Of a DNA stretch of 37,151 nt, positions 25,709 through 34,011 are shown one piece after another. Every line of letters begins with the position of its first letter. The stretch's first letter is position 1. Source of the stretch: Sphingopyxis sp. (GTDB lineage: Bacteria; Pseudomonadota; Alphaproteobacteria; Sphingomonadales; Sphingomonadaceae); assembly GCA_016793775.1 (NCBI GenBank), contig JAEULK010000058.1, forward strand, positions 1 through 37,151. Direction: 5' to 3'. Below the pieces are notes generated by a model. The model saw only the letters and a program-made list of their open reading frames with translations, made no database searches and was not told the origin of the DNA. The position numbers and the translations under genes are program-made.

Positions 25709-27361
25709 GTGACACAAAAATTCTGCCAACTGCGTCAGCGAAGCGGACTCGAGTTGGCAGACGTCGCTTCAGAATTTCGCGAATCGTTAGACACCGTTTT
25801 TCGTTGGGAGAATGGTGAGGTCATGGCTCCCGATCGCGTGCTTCGATCGCTGGCAATAATGGCCGATTTTTCGCCCATTCTTGCGAATGATCGAATTGAT
25901 GGATCTGTTTCGGACGGCAGCGGCGAGCCATTAAAGCCTGAACTAGTTACGCCAAGGGAACGCAAATCGCAGCTTGGGCAATTCATGACGCCAAAGAGCG
26001 TTGCTGATTTCATGTCCTCCTTGTTTGACCCGCCGAAATTTGGCGGCGTCCGATTGTTGGATGCGGGGGCGGGTCAAGGGGCTTTGATTGCGGCTTTCTT
26101 CGAGCGCCTGCAGGAATTTCCCGGGGAATACCCTGTTTGCGGCACGGCCCATGAATTCGACGAGGAAATTGTTCCGTCGCTTCGCACGGCCCTTGCCGAG
26201 ATTTGTGCGCGGACCAAAGTCGAGGTGCAATTGGTCGTGGGCGATTTCGTCGAGGAGGCTGCCAAGAGCATCTGCCTTGGTCAGGGCGCGCGCTATACTC
26301 ACGCCATTTTGAACCCCCCCTATAAGAAGATCGGTAGTGGTTCGAAGCACCGTGCATTGCTTCGCGCCGCCGGCCTGGAAACCGTCAATTTGTACACGGG
26401 CTTTGTTGGGTTGGCGCTAGAGTTGCTCGAACAGGGTGGAGAACTGGTGGCGATCGTCCCTCGGAGCTTCTGTAACGGCCCATATTATGAGCCTTTCCGC
26501 CGTTTCATCTTGGGTCGGGCCGCGATCCGACATATTCATTTGTTCGAAGCGCGCAATAAAGCGTTCAAGAATGATGGCGTTCTGCAAGAGAACATCATCC
26601 TCAAAATTGTGCGTGGAGGCGAGCAGGGAGCGGTTACAGTCTCCACGTCGCGCGACGATAGCTTTCAGGATTATGATGAAAAGGCCTATGCCTTTGAGCG
26701 CATCGTGTTCCCCGACGATCGGAATCGATTCATTCACATCCCGACTGGAAGCGACGAACAAGTGCTCGAACGTGCCAGCTTCGGCCATAGTCTCGCGGAC
26801 CTCGGCTTATCCGTTTCCACCGGCCCAATTGTCGATTTCCGAATGAAGAACGACCTGCGGGCGGAACCCGACCATGAGACGGTGCCTTTGCTTTACCCTG
26901 GTCATTTCAATAGCCTGGGCCTGGAATGGCCGCAGGCAGGGTTCAAGAAGGCCAACGCCATTCGCGATACGATGGCAACACGCAAATGGCTCTATCCGAA
27001 CGGCTTTTATACTGTAGTGCGCCGATTTTCTTCGAAAGAGGAGCGCCGGAGGATCGTCGCTAACGTGATAGATCCCTCGCGCTTGCCGACAGAGAGGATT
27101 GGCATCGAAAACCACCTCAATGTTTTTCATTCAAAGCGTCAGCCCATTTCAGAGGATTTGGCGCATGGCCTTGCGACCTATTTGGGCGCCAAGGCCGTCG
27201 ATACCTATTTTCGTCGCTTCAATGGCCATACGCAGGTCAATGCGACGGATCTTCGCATGATGCGATACCCGAGCATCGATACGTTGATCGCGTTGGGGCA
27301 ATGGGCCAAGGGTCGCAGCGTTTCGCAGGATGAAGTCGACGAACGGGTGAATGGCCTTTGA
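25709..27361 (+). CDS. Type II DNA adenine-N6 methyltransferase with N-terminal HTH (BsuBI/PstI system)
   Basis: The 550-aa gamma-type N6-adenine methyltransferase has motif I LLDAGAGQGALIAAF (SAM binding, D118) and motif IV NPPY (202-205), followed by a target-recognition C-terminal half. The first 50 residues look like a helix-turn-helix with RFW pattern (LELADVASEF, TVFRWENGEV), which could bind the operon's own promoter, as in other methyltransferases with N-terminal HTH domains. Pairing with a BsuBI/PstI-type endonuclease suggests it modifies adenine in CTGCAG (inference). GTG 25709 is the chosen start. Base composition is lower in GC than the flanks, so horizontal gain is likely. It overlaps the endonuclease gene by four bases. 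Confidence 0.88.
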   Translation: MTQKFCQLRQRSGLELADVASEFRESLDTVFRWENGEVMAPDRVLRSLAIMADFSPILANDRIDGSVSDGSGEPLKPELVTPRERKSQLGQFMTPKSVADFMSSLFDPPKFGGVRLLDAGAGQGALIAAFFERLQEFPGEYPVCGTAHEFDEEIVPSLRTALAEICARTKVEVQLVVGDFVEEAAKSICLGQGARYTHAILNPPYKKIGSGSKHRALLRAAGLETVNLYTGFVGLALELLEQGGELVAIVPRSFCNGPYYEPFRRFILGRAAIRHIHLFEARNKAFKNDGVLQENIILKIVRGGEQGAVTVSTSRDDSFQDYDEKAYAFERIVFPDDRNRFIHIPTGSDEQVLERASFGHSLADLGLSVSTGPIVDFRMKNDLRAEPDHETVPLLYPGHFNSLGLEWPQAGFKKANAIRDTMATRKWLYPNGFYTVVRRFSSKEERRRIVANVIDPSRLPTERIGIENHLNVFHSKRQPISEDLAHGLATYLGAKAVDTYFRRFNGHTQVNATDLRMMRYPSIDTLIALGQWAKGRSVSQDEVDERVNGL

Positions 27362-28323
27362 TCGATCACAAACATATTGCCGATGCACTCCAAATCCTGG
27401 TCGATCTCGGCCTGCCGCGTGCCCAGCAGAATGACCGTTCTGCACTCACGCTTCTAGCCTTGCTGGATTTGACACCGGAAATGGACTGGAAGGGTGCTGG
27501 CTCACCGCTAATCGGCATCACGCCCATCATGCACTGGATCAGAGTCGAATATGGCAGGGACTATAAGCCGAACACCCGTGAAACGTTCCGCCGGCAGACG
27601 ATGCACCAGTTCGTCCTGGCAGGCATCGCGTTATACAATCCGGACGAGCCGGGGCGGGCGGTCAATAGCCCGCGCGCGGCCTACCAAGTCTCGCCACATG
27701 CGCTCGCTCTACTAAGAACCTATGGCCAAGCTGGCTGGGCCAAGCGGTTGACGGCTTACCAAGCCAATATAAAAACGTTGACCGCCCGATATGCTCGCGA
27801 GCGCGAAATGGAACGAGTGCCCGTCAGGCTTCCCTATGGGGCCGAACTACGACTGAGCCCCGGCGAGCATAGCACTCTGATCCGTGCGGTTGTCGAGGAG
27901 TTCTTGCAGCGTTTCGTACCCGGCGGCAGCCTGATCTATGCGGGCGATACCGGTGAGAAGATGGGTTTCTTCGATCGTGAGCAGCTGAAAACGCTGGGCG
28001 TGATGATCGATAATCATGGCAAGATGCCCGATGTGGTGATTTATGACGCCGAGAGAAACTGGTTGCTATTGATCGAAGCGGTCACCAGCCATGGCCCTGT
28101 CGATGGAAAGCGCCACAATGAATTGATGACGCTGTTCACGGGGTCAACGGCAGGATTGGTTTACGTCACCGCTTTTCCCACCCGGGCTGTCATGGCCCGG
28201 TACCTGGGAGAGATTGCATGGGAATCAGAAGTCTGGGTTGCCGACTCCCCCACCCATATGATTCATTTCAATGGCGTGCGGTTTTTGGGACCCTATGAGG
28301 AGGGACCGTCGGCTGCAAGATGA
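27358..28323 (+). CDS. BsuBI/PstI-type type II restriction endonuclease
   Basis: The 321-aa protein has a C-terminal PD-(D/E)xK-like nuclease domain typical of BsuBI/PstI enzymes: GKMPDVVIYDAERNWLLLIE with P224-D225 and E240, followed by AVTSHGPVDGKRHNEL. The N-terminal half is mostly helical. It is predicted to cut at CTGCAG (family inference). The start is taken as TTG 27358, which overlaps the methyltransferase stop by four bases (TTGA); the next methionine is at about residue 42, which would cut into the N-terminal domain. Translation coupling and a weak start codon would keep nuclease below methyltransferase, as expected for such systems. Confidence 0.87.
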   Translation: MIDHKHIADALQILVDLGLPRAQQNDRSALTLLALLDLTPEMDWKGAGSPLIGITPIMHWIRVEYGRDYKPNTRETFRRQTMHQFVLAGIALYNPDEPGRAVNSPRAAYQVSPHALALLRTYGQAGWAKRLTAYQANIKTLTARYAREREMERVPVRLPYGAELRLSPGEHSTLIRAVVEEFLQRFVPGGSLIYAGDTGEKMGFFDREQLKTLGVMIDNHGKMPDVVIYDAERNWLLLIEAVTSHGPVDGKRHNELMTLFTGSTAGLVYVTAFPTRAVMARYLGEIAWESEVWVADSPTHMIHFNGVRFLGPYEEGPSAAR

Positions 28324-28329
28324 CGTCGA

Positions 28330-28344
28330 AGCCAGTCGCTGGCT
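28330..28344 (+). terminator. Weak hairpin after the restriction gene
   Basis: AGCCAG and CTGGCT (28330-28335, 28339-28344) pair around a three-base loop, followed by AATTAATAA rather than a T-run. It lies seven bases after the endonuclease stop and could be a weak terminator. Confidence 0.3.
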
Positions 28345-28372
28345 AATTAATAACCAAATAGGTAAAAATATG

Positions 28373-28402
28373 TTGACATCGTAACGCTGATCTGGCACAT
28401 AG
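28373..28402 (+). promoter_or_regulatory. Candidate promoter of the GTA-like cluster
   Basis: TTGACA (28373-28378) is followed after 18 bp by ACATAG (28397-28402), a partial match to a -10 box, and lies 89 bp before the first gene of the cluster. The stretch 28340-28410 is AT-rich. Control by GTA regulators cannot be read from it. Confidence 0.35.
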
Positions 28403-28490
28403 ATCGCATCATGCGGAATTGCGAGTCGGGCCGGGGGCTCTTCCGAGGGGAGGGGCTTTGCGGCCCGTTTGCTTTTGGGGCGAGGTGGGT

Positions 28491-29048
28491 ATGGAGGATG
28501 AGATCGGGGCCGGGCCGGTGGGGCCGTTGCAGCGGCGCAAGCCGCGCGCGAACGGGTGGACGATGGCGCGGCGCAAGGCGTTTCTGGAGGAGCTGGCCGA
28601 GAGCTGTAACGTCGAGCGCGCGCGCAAGGCGGCGGGGATGGGGTCGGGCGGGGTGTACCGGCTGCGCCAGCGCGATCCGCTGTTCGCCGAGCAATGGCAG
28701 GCGGCGCTGATGCTGGGATATGAAAGGCTGGAGATGGCGTTGCTGCGCCGGGCGATCGAGGCGGTCGAGGGGCTGACGCTCGACGCCGCCGACGAGGCGC
28801 GGCAGCCGGTCGAGAAGATGAGCGTCGCCGAGGCGATGGCGGTGCTGCGCCAGCATCGCGCGAGCGTCGAGGGCGGCACGGCGCGGCGGCTGCGCCCCAT
28901 GGCGCGGCAGGCCGCGACGCAGCAGGAGGTCGATGCGATCGTGATCCAGCGCATCCGGATGGTGAAGCGGCGGCGGTTGCTGCGCCATCGCGACGGGTCG
29001 GCGGTGGCCCTGCCCCAACCGCCGCCCCAACCGCGCGGGGGCGCGTGA
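28491..29048 (+). CDS. GTA g1-like small terminase subunit
   Basis: The 185-aa protein has an N-terminal helix-turn-helix-like part (ARRKAFLEELAESCNVERAR, KAAGMGSGGVYRLRQRDPLF), a long helical middle (LGYERLEMALLRRAIEAVEG) and a basic C-terminal tail (RIRMVKRRRLLRHRDG). This matches the layout of small terminases of RcGTA-like clusters that recruit DNA and TerL. ATG 28491 has GAGGTGGG upstream; a longer frame from 28419 is open but lacks a ribosome binding site. The stop overlaps the TerL GTG by four bases. Confidence 0.75.
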   Translation: MEDEIGAGPVGPLQRRKPRANGWTMARRKAFLEELAESCNVERARKAAGMGSGGVYRLRQRDPLFAEQWQAALMLGYERLEMALLRRAIEAVEGLTLDAADEARQPVEKMSVAEAMAVLRQHRASVEGGTARRLRPMARQAATQQEVDAIVIQRIRMVKRRRLLRHRDGSAVALPQPPPQPRGGA

Positions 29049-30424
29049 AGCGGCGGTGGCGCGCGCCCAAGGCGCGGGCGGTCAAGGACTGGACGCCGCA
29101 GCGGCTGACCGCCTGGTCGGAGATCGTCTTTGCGCAGCTATCGGGGTTGACCCCCAAGGAACTGCGATGGGTGATGCAAGGCATGACCGCGGCGCAGCTG
29201 AGCGAGCTGGCGCGGCGCTGGTATGGCCAGCAGAATGACGGGCAGCGCGAACCCGCGGGCGACTGGCGCATCTGGCTGATCCAGGCGGGGCGCGGGTTCG
29301 GCAAGACGCGCGCAGGCGCCGAATGGGTGAGCCAGGTCGCGCGCGCCGTGCCGGGGGCGCGGATCGCGCTGGTCGCGGCGACGATCGCCGACGGGCAGCG
29401 GGTGATGATCGAGGGGCCGAGCGGGCTGATCGCGGTGAAGCGCGACCATGAGGCGGTGCGCTGGGCGCCGGGGCGGCGCGAGCTGATTTTCGACAGCGGG
29501 GCGGTGGCGACGCTCTATTCGGCGGAGGCCGGCGAGGAATTGCGCGGGCCCGAGCATCATGCGGCCTGGTGCGACGAACTGGCGAAATGGCGGCGCGGGA
29601 CCGCGGCGTGGGACAATCTGATGCTGGGCATGCGGCTGGGCGAGCGCCCGCGCGTCGTGGTGACGACGACGCCGCGGACCAATGATGCGATGCGGCGGGT
29701 GCTGGCGGCACCGGGGATGCTGCCCACCTATGGGCGCACCGGCGAGAATCCGTATCTGCCGGCAAGCTTCGTCGAGGCGATGCTGGCGAGTTACGGCGGG
29801 ACGCGGCTGGGGCGGCAGGAACTGGGCGGCGAAATGCTGGAGGATGTCGAGGGCGCGCTGTGGACGCGGGCGCTGATCGAGGGAGCCCGCGTCGATGCCG
29901 ATGCGGTCGGCAAGCCGGTGCGCGTGGTGATCGGGGTCGATCCGCCGGCGACGTCGGAGGGCGATGCGTGCGGGATCGTGGTGGCGGCCTTGCTGCGCGA
30001 TGGGCGGCTGGCGGTGATCGAGGATGCGAGCGTCGAAAAGGCCTCGCCCGCGCGCTGGGCGCAGGCGGTCGCGGCGGCGGCGGCGCGCTGGGGCGCCGAC
30101 CGGGTGGTGGCCGAGAGCAATATGGGCGGCGAGATGGTCGCGGGCACGCTGCGCGCGGCCGCGATCGCCCTGCCGGTGAAGGCGGTGCATGCGAGCGTCG
30201 GCAAGGCGCGGCGCGCGGAGCCGGTGGCGCTCGCCTATGAGCGCGGGCAGGTGGTGCACGCGGGGGTGTTCGCGGCGTTGGAAGACGAGCTGTGCGGGTT
30301 GCAGGTCGGCGGGGGTTATGCGGGGCCGGGGCGGTCGCCGGATCGGGCGGATGCTTGCGTGTGGGCCTTGGCGGAGTTGCTGCGCGGGGTTGGCGTGGCG
30401 GGGCCGGGGGTGACGAGGATCTAG
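29045..30424 (+). CDS. Terminase large subunit (RcGTA g2-like)
   Basis: The 459-aa packaging motor-nuclease has Walker A GRGFGKT (82-88) and Walker B CDELAKW with D177/E178. The coupling motif is TTTPR (208-211). The RNase H-like nuclease domain carries acidic residues D299 (VIGVDPP), E357 (VAESNMGGE) and D433/D436 (SPDRADACVW). It should pump and cut DNA for headful packaging. All catalytic residues appear intact. GTG 29045 overlaps the g1 stop. It is the most clearly recognisable member of the cluster and, with its neighbours, points to a GTA-type rather than a classical prophage layout. Confidence 0.9.
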   Translation: MKRRWRAPKARAVKDWTPQRLTAWSEIVFAQLSGLTPKELRWVMQGMTAAQLSELARRWYGQQNDGQREPAGDWRIWLIQAGRGFGKTRAGAEWVSQVARAVPGARIALVAATIADGQRVMIEGPSGLIAVKRDHEAVRWAPGRRELIFDSGAVATLYSAEAGEELRGPEHHAAWCDELAKWRRGTAAWDNLMLGMRLGERPRVVVTTTPRTNDAMRRVLAAPGMLPTYGRTGENPYLPASFVEAMLASYGGTRLGRQELGGEMLEDVEGALWTRALIEGARVDADAVGKPVRVVIGVDPPATSEGDACGIVVAALLRDGRLAVIEDASVEKASPARWAQAVAAAAARWGADRVVAESNMGGEMVAGTLRAAAIALPVKAVHASVGKARRAEPVALAYERGQVVHAGVFAALEDELCGLQVGGGYAGPGRSPDRADACVWALAELLRGVGVAGPGVTRI

Positions 30425-30425
30425 C

Positions 30426-30553
30426 TCACGCGGAGGCGCGGAGACGCGGAGAAGAAAAGAAGAGAAAGAGATTTTTCGCGCAGAGGGCGCAGAGAAAGGG
30501 AATTGGCGGCTTTGCCGCCTTGTTCTTCTCTGCGGCTCCGCGTCTCCGCGTGA
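30426..30553. repeat. Large imperfect palindrome between terminase and portal genes
   Basis: Arms of 31 bp, 30426-30456 and 30523-30553, pair with three mismatches (core TCACGCGGAG / CTCCGCGTGA and GAGAAGAA / TTCTTCTC). Nested inside is GGCGGC-TTT-GCCGCC (30505-30519). It begins two bases after the terminase stop and looks like an inserted dispersed repeat. Confidence 0.8.
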
Positions 30554-30624
30554 ACCGGTTCTGTGCGGCCTCGGCGTCTCTGCGCGCATTTTCGGGTAGA
30601 GGTGCAAACCGCCGGTGCCCCTCC

Positions 30625-30662
30625 ACCATCCTTCGGATGGTCCCCCTCCCCGTGCCGGGGAG
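30625..30662. repeat. Double hairpin upstream of the portal gene
   Basis: Two perfect 7-bp hairpins lie side by side: ACCATCC-TTC-GGATGGT (30625-30641) and CTCCCCG-TGC-CGGGGAG (30646-30662). They are embedded in a C-rich stretch. The portal start follows 19 bp later. The pattern recalls repeats common in sphingomonad intergenic regions. Confidence 0.7.
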
Positions 30663-30681
30663 GATCTTGTGGGAGAATTTT

Positions 30682-31785
30682 ATGAACTGGTTTGGCCGCA
30701 AGGCCGCGTCGTCCGCGACGCGGCCCGCTTTGTCGCGGGTTTATGGGAGCTGGTCGGCGCCGGCGCCGCTGTCGTTCGAGGCGCAGGTGCGCGCGGGCTA
30801 TCTGGAAAATCCGATCGTCCAGCGGTCGGTGCGGCTGGTCGCCGAGGCGGTCGGCGGCGCGCCGCTGGAGGCGAGCGATCCGGCGCTGGCGGCGCTGGTG
30901 GCGGCGACGTCGGGCGGCCAGGGGTTGATCGAGACGCTGGCGGCGCAGTTGCTGCTGCACGGCAATGGCTATGTACAGATCCTGGCCGATGGGGCGGGGG
31001 CGCCGGCGGAGCTGTTTGCGCTGCGCCCCGAGCGGGTGACGGTCGAGGCCGATGCGCGGGGGTGGCCGGTCGCCTATCGCTACAAGGCGGGGGGCAGCGC
31101 GGCGGTGCTGGCGGCGGAGGACGGCGCGGGGCGTACCGCTGTCGTGCATCTGAAGGCGGCGCATCCGCTGGACGATCATTATGGCGCGGGATGCCTGGGC
31201 GCGGCGGCGGCGGCGATCGCGGCGCATAACGCGGCGACGGGGTGGAACCGCGCGCTGCTGGACAATGCGGCGCGGCCGTCGGGGGCGCTGGTCCATGATC
31301 CGGGCGAGAAGGGCGTGCCGCTGTCGGCCGAGCAGGTCGAGCGGCTGCGCGAGGAACTGGCCGAGGGTTTTACGGGCGGGGCGAATGCGGGGCGGCCGTT
31401 GCTGCTGGAGGGCGGGCTGAAGTGGCAGGCGCTGAGCCTGTCGCCGGCGGACATGGATTTCCTGGAACTGAAGCATAGCGCGGCGCGCGAGATCGCGGTG
31501 GCGTTCGGGGTGCCGCCGATGCTGCTCGGGCTGCCGGGGGATGCGACCTACGCCAATTACAAGGAGGCGAACCGGGCGCTGTGGCGGCTGACGGTGCTGC
31601 CGCTGGCGGGGAAGATCCTGGGCGGCATCGCGCAGGGGCTGCGCGGGTGGTTTCCCGATGCGGCGCTGGCGGTGGACCTCAATAAGGTGCCGGCGCTGAC
31701 CGAGGAGCGGATGATGCTGTGGCGCGAGGTGTCGGCGGCGGACTGGCTGACGGGCGAGGAAAAGCGGGCGTTGCTGGGGCTTTGA
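30682..31785 (+). CDS. Phage portal protein, HK97 type (RcGTA g3-like)
   Basis: The 367-aa portal protein would form the dodecameric ring at the head vertex through which DNA passes. Family features include PIVQRSVRLVAEAVGG near the N-terminus, ETLAAQLLLHGNGYVQIL, the conserved LSPADMDFLELKHSAAREIA and FGVPPMLLGLPGDATYANYKEANRAL. The C-terminus ends in an ALTEERMMLWREV helix. ATG 30682 has GGGAGAA upstream. It is separated from TerL by 257 bp of palindromic repeats, unusual for this normally compact cluster, but the frame is intact. Confidence 0.9.
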   Translation: MNWFGRKAASSATRPALSRVYGSWSAPAPLSFEAQVRAGYLENPIVQRSVRLVAEAVGGAPLEASDPALAALVAATSGGQGLIETLAAQLLLHGNGYVQILADGAGAPAELFALRPERVTVEADARGWPVAYRYKAGGSAAVLAAEDGAGRTAVVHLKAAHPLDDHYGAGCLGAAAAAIAAHNAATGWNRALLDNAARPSGALVHDPGEKGVPLSAEQVERLREELAEGFTGGANAGRPLLLEGGLKWQALSLSPADMDFLELKHSAAREIAVAFGVPPMLLGLPGDATYANYKEANRALWRLTVLPLAGKILGGIAQGLRGWFPDAALAVDLNKVPALTEERMMLWREVSAADWLTGEEKRALLGL

Positions 31786-31788
31786 AGC

Positions 31789-31864
31789 GTCGCCCCCGCG
31801 TAGGCGAGGGACGCGATCGGCGCAGCGCCGGGTTGTCAGCGGCCCCCGCCTTCGCGGGGGCGAC
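31789..31864. repeat. Perfect 12-bp inverted repeat between portal and DUF6127 genes
   Basis: GTCGCCCCCGCG (31789-31800) and CGCGGGGGCGAC (31853-31864) are exact reverse complements. They are separated by 52 bp that contain a second, shorter stem. The element starts four bases after the portal stop and ends 13 bp before the next start codon. Confidence 0.75.
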
Positions 31865-31877
31865 GGGAGATCATGCT

Positions 31878-32189
31878 ATGGATGAGGATGAGGCGCTGGC
31901 GCGGCTGGTCGTGCTGGCGGGGACGGGTGCGCCTGCGGATGCGGCGGTGCTGCGCGCGTTGATCGAGGAGGCGAGCGAACTGGGGGCGCGGCGGGCGCTG
32001 GCGCGGTTGGGCTTGTCCGACGCGGCGGCGCGCGACGACATGGTCGATCTGCGACAACTGCTGGGGGCGTGGCGCGACGCCAAGACGAGCGCGTGGAAGG
32101 CGGCGGTCGACTGGGCGGTGCGCGGACTGCTGGCGTTGCTGGTCGTCGGGCTGGCGGTGAAGATGGGGTTGCCGGGGTTGCTGCGGTGA
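31878..32189 (+). CDS. DUF6127-like small membrane protein of the GTA cluster
   Basis: The 103-aa protein starts MDEDEALARLVVLAGTGA, with a helical middle (LIEEASELGARRALARLGLS, LRQLLGAWRDAKTSAWKAA). It ends in one hydrophobic segment (VRGLLALLVVGLAVKMGLPG) that probably spans the membrane. It resembles the DUF6127 proteins encoded between portal and protease genes of sphingomonad GTA-like clusters (recalled). The function is unknown. ATG 31878 is chosen by composition and position; the frame is open upstream through the repeat. The stop overlaps the GTG of the protease by four bases. Confidence 0.7.
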   Translation: MDEDEALARLVVLAGTGAPADAAVLRALIEEASELGARRALARLGLSDAAARDDMVDLRQLLGAWRDAKTSAWKAAVDWAVRGLLALLVVGLAVKMGLPGLLR

Positions 32190-32671
32190 GGGGGTCAATA
32201 AATAGGGACAGTCCCCATTTAATCGCGCCGGCTCCGCCCCCCGAGCCGTTCGCGCCAATAAATAGGGACTGTCCCTATTTATTGCGATTCGCGGGCTATG
32301 CGTCGGTGTTCGACCGCGTCGATCGCGGGGGCGATGTGGTGCGGGCGGGGGCGTTCGCGGCGAGCCTGGCGGCGGGGCGGGCGGTGCCCTTGTTGTGGCA
32401 GCATCGGCCGGGCGCCGTGGTCGGCACGATCGAGACTTTGGCGGAGGATCAGCGCGGGCTGCGGGTGGTGGCGCGGGTGACGCATCCGACCGCGGCGGCG
32501 CTGGTCGCGCGCGGGGCGCTGACCGGATTGTCCTTTGGCTATCGGGTGACGGCGGCGCGCGGGAGCAATCCGCGCGAGCTGCTGGGGCTCGACCTTGCCG
32601 AAGTGAGTTTGGTGGCGGCGCCGATGCAGGCGCTGGCGCGGGTGATTGCGGTGAATCTGGTGAAGGAGTGA
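32186..32671 (+). CDS. HK97-type prohead maturation protease (RcGTA g4-like)
   Basis: The 161-aa U35-type protease shows RFAGYASVFDRVDRGGDVVR, the family opening, with catalytic His73 in LLWQHRPGAVVG and Ser116 in GALTGLSFGYRVTAARG. It would trim scaffold and capsid during head assembly. The start is GTG 32186 (overlapping the DUF6127 stop), or TTG 32282 at the first family residue. If GTG is used, residues 5-12 and 25-32 are encoded by two copies of a palindromic repeat (INRDSPHL, INRDCPYL), an N-terminal extension of about 32 residues not expected in the family. Confidence 0.82.
   Translation: MRGSINRDSPHLIAPAPPPEPFAPINRDCPYLLRFAGYASVFDRVDRGGDVVRAGAFAASLAAGRAVPLLWQHRPGAVVGTIETLAEDQRGLRVVARVTHPTAAALVARGALTGLSFGYRVTAARGSNPRELLGLDLAEVSLVAAPMQALARVIAVNLVKE
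32196..32284 (+). repeat. Two copies of a REP-like palindrome at the protease 5' end
   Basis: Copy 2 (32256-32284) is a perfect palindrome around one central base: CAATAAATAGGGAC-T-GTCCCTATTTATTG. Copy 1 (32196-32224) has the same left arm and three mismatches in the right arm. They lie 60 bp apart in direct orientation, so both are read in the same frame. GGGAC-n-GTCCC palindromes of this type are widespread REP sequences linked to RAYT transposases (family knowledge). They look inserted. Confidence 0.85.
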
Positions 32672-32676
32672 CGGGC

Positions 32677-33819
32677 ATGGAGTTGGATATCGAAGTGAAG
32701 GCCGATGCGCTGGACGGCGCGTTCGATGCGGTGTTGGCGGCGGAGGCGGTCGATGATTTGAAAGCCTCGGTCGCGGCGCTGAAGGCGCAGGTCCATGCAC
32801 AGGCGGTCGCGGCGGCGCGGCTGCCGCTCGACGGAGCGAAGGCGGCCGATCCGGCGCGCGATGCCTTTGTCGAACGGTACCTGCGTCGGGGCATCGACGC
32901 GGGCGTCGAGATGAAGAGCCTGTCGGGGGCGTCGGGCGCCGAGGGCGGCTATGCGGTGCCACGCGAGATTGACGGGTCGATCGCGGCGATGCTGAAGTCG
33001 CTGTCGCCGATCCGCAGCATCGCGACCGTCGTGCAGACGGGGACGAGCGGTTATCGCAAGCTGGTCGCGACCGGGGCGACGGGCGCGGGCTGGGTCGGCG
33101 AGACCGCGGCGCGGCCCGAGACGGGGACGCGCAGCTTTGCCGAAATCGCGCCGCCCAGCGGCGAGCTTTATGCCAATCCGGCGGCGAGCCAGGCGATGCT
33201 CGACGATGCGATGTTCGATGTCGAAAGCTGGCTGGCCGACGAGATCGCCCGCGAGTTCGCGGTGGCCGAGGGCGCGGCCTTCGTGAGCGGCAATGGCACG
33301 AGCCGGCCCAAGGGCTTCCTCGATTATGCGACGACCAACGAGGTCGATGGCACCCGCGCGTTCGGGACGCTGCAATATCTGGCGTCGGGCGCGGCGGGGG
33401 CGTTCGCGGCGTCGAACCCGCAGGACAAGCTGGTCGAGCTGGTGCACAGCCTGCGCGCGCCGTACCGGCAGGGTGCGGCCTGGGTGATGAACAGCGACAC
33501 GCTGGCGCGAATCCGCAAGTTCAAGACGAGCGACGGCGCCTTCCTGTGGCAGCCGGGGCTGGTCGAGGGGCAGGCGGCGACCCTGCTCGGTTATCCGGTG
33601 GTCGAGGCCGAGGATATGCCGGCGGTGGGGGCGAACAGCCTGTCGATCGCCTTCGGCAATTTCCGCGCCGGTTATCTGATCGCGGACCGCGGCGAGACGC
33701 GCATCCTGCGCGATCCGTTCAGCAACAAGCCCTTTGTGCATTTTTATGCAACCAAGCGCGTGGGCGGTGCGATCATCAATTCGGAATCGATCAAGCTGAT
33801 GAAATTCGCCGCCAGCTGA
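32677..33819 (+). CDS. Major capsid protein, HK97 fold (RcGTA g5-like)
   Basis: The 380-aa capsid precursor starts with a helical scaffold-like segment (MELDIEVKADALDGAFDAVL through about residue 65). The HK97 body follows: GAEGGYAVPREIDGSIAAML, SPIRSIATVVQTGTSGYRKL and AFVSGNGTSRPKGFLDYATT. Near the end it shows PFVHFYATKRVGGAIINSES. The protease just upstream probably removes the N-terminal delta domain. The gene has a GAAGGAG ribosome binding site and is followed by an intrinsic terminator, which is unusual in the middle of such an operon. Confidence 0.92.
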   Translation: MELDIEVKADALDGAFDAVLAAEAVDDLKASVAALKAQVHAQAVAAARLPLDGAKAADPARDAFVERYLRRGIDAGVEMKSLSGASGAEGGYAVPREIDGSIAAMLKSLSPIRSIATVVQTGTSGYRKLVATGATGAGWVGETAARPETGTRSFAEIAPPSGELYANPAASQAMLDDAMFDVESWLADEIAREFAVAEGAAFVSGNGTSRPKGFLDYATTNEVDGTRAFGTLQYLASGAAGAFAASNPQDKLVELVHSLRAPYRQGAAWVMNSDTLARIRKFKTSDGAFLWQPGLVEGQAATLLGYPVVEAEDMPAVGANSLSIAFGNFRAGYLIADRGETRILRDPFSNKPFVHFYATKRVGGAIINSESIKLMKFAAS

Positions 33820-33834
33820 TCTGGCGCGCGATGC

Positions 33835-33890
33835 GGCGCCCGGTCATGGTCACTTTCCCTTTCGGTGACGGGCCGGGCGCCTATTTTTCC
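33835..33890 (+). terminator. Intrinsic terminator after the capsid gene
   Basis: GGCGCCCGG (33835-33843) pairs perfectly with CCGGGCGCC (33873-33881), with extra pairing inside (GTCAC/GTGAC), followed by TATTTTTCC. It starts 15 bp after the capsid stop. Confidence 0.7.
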
Positions 33891-33914
33891 TATCGGATCG
33901 GTAGCGCCGACCTT

Positions 33915-33940
33915 CTCCCCTCCCGCAGGCCGGAGGGGAG
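33915..33940. repeat. C-rich/G-rich hairpin downstream of the capsid gene
   Basis: CTCCCCTCC (33915-33923) pairs with GGAGGGGAG (33932-33940). The stem resembles those at 429-450 and 36794-36816. Confidence 0.6.
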
Positions 33941-34011
33941 ATCCGCTAATGTCTAGACCGTTCGCGCGATCCGGCCCCTGTTTCCCATCCTGACGAAAGG
34001 ACGGCTCGACC

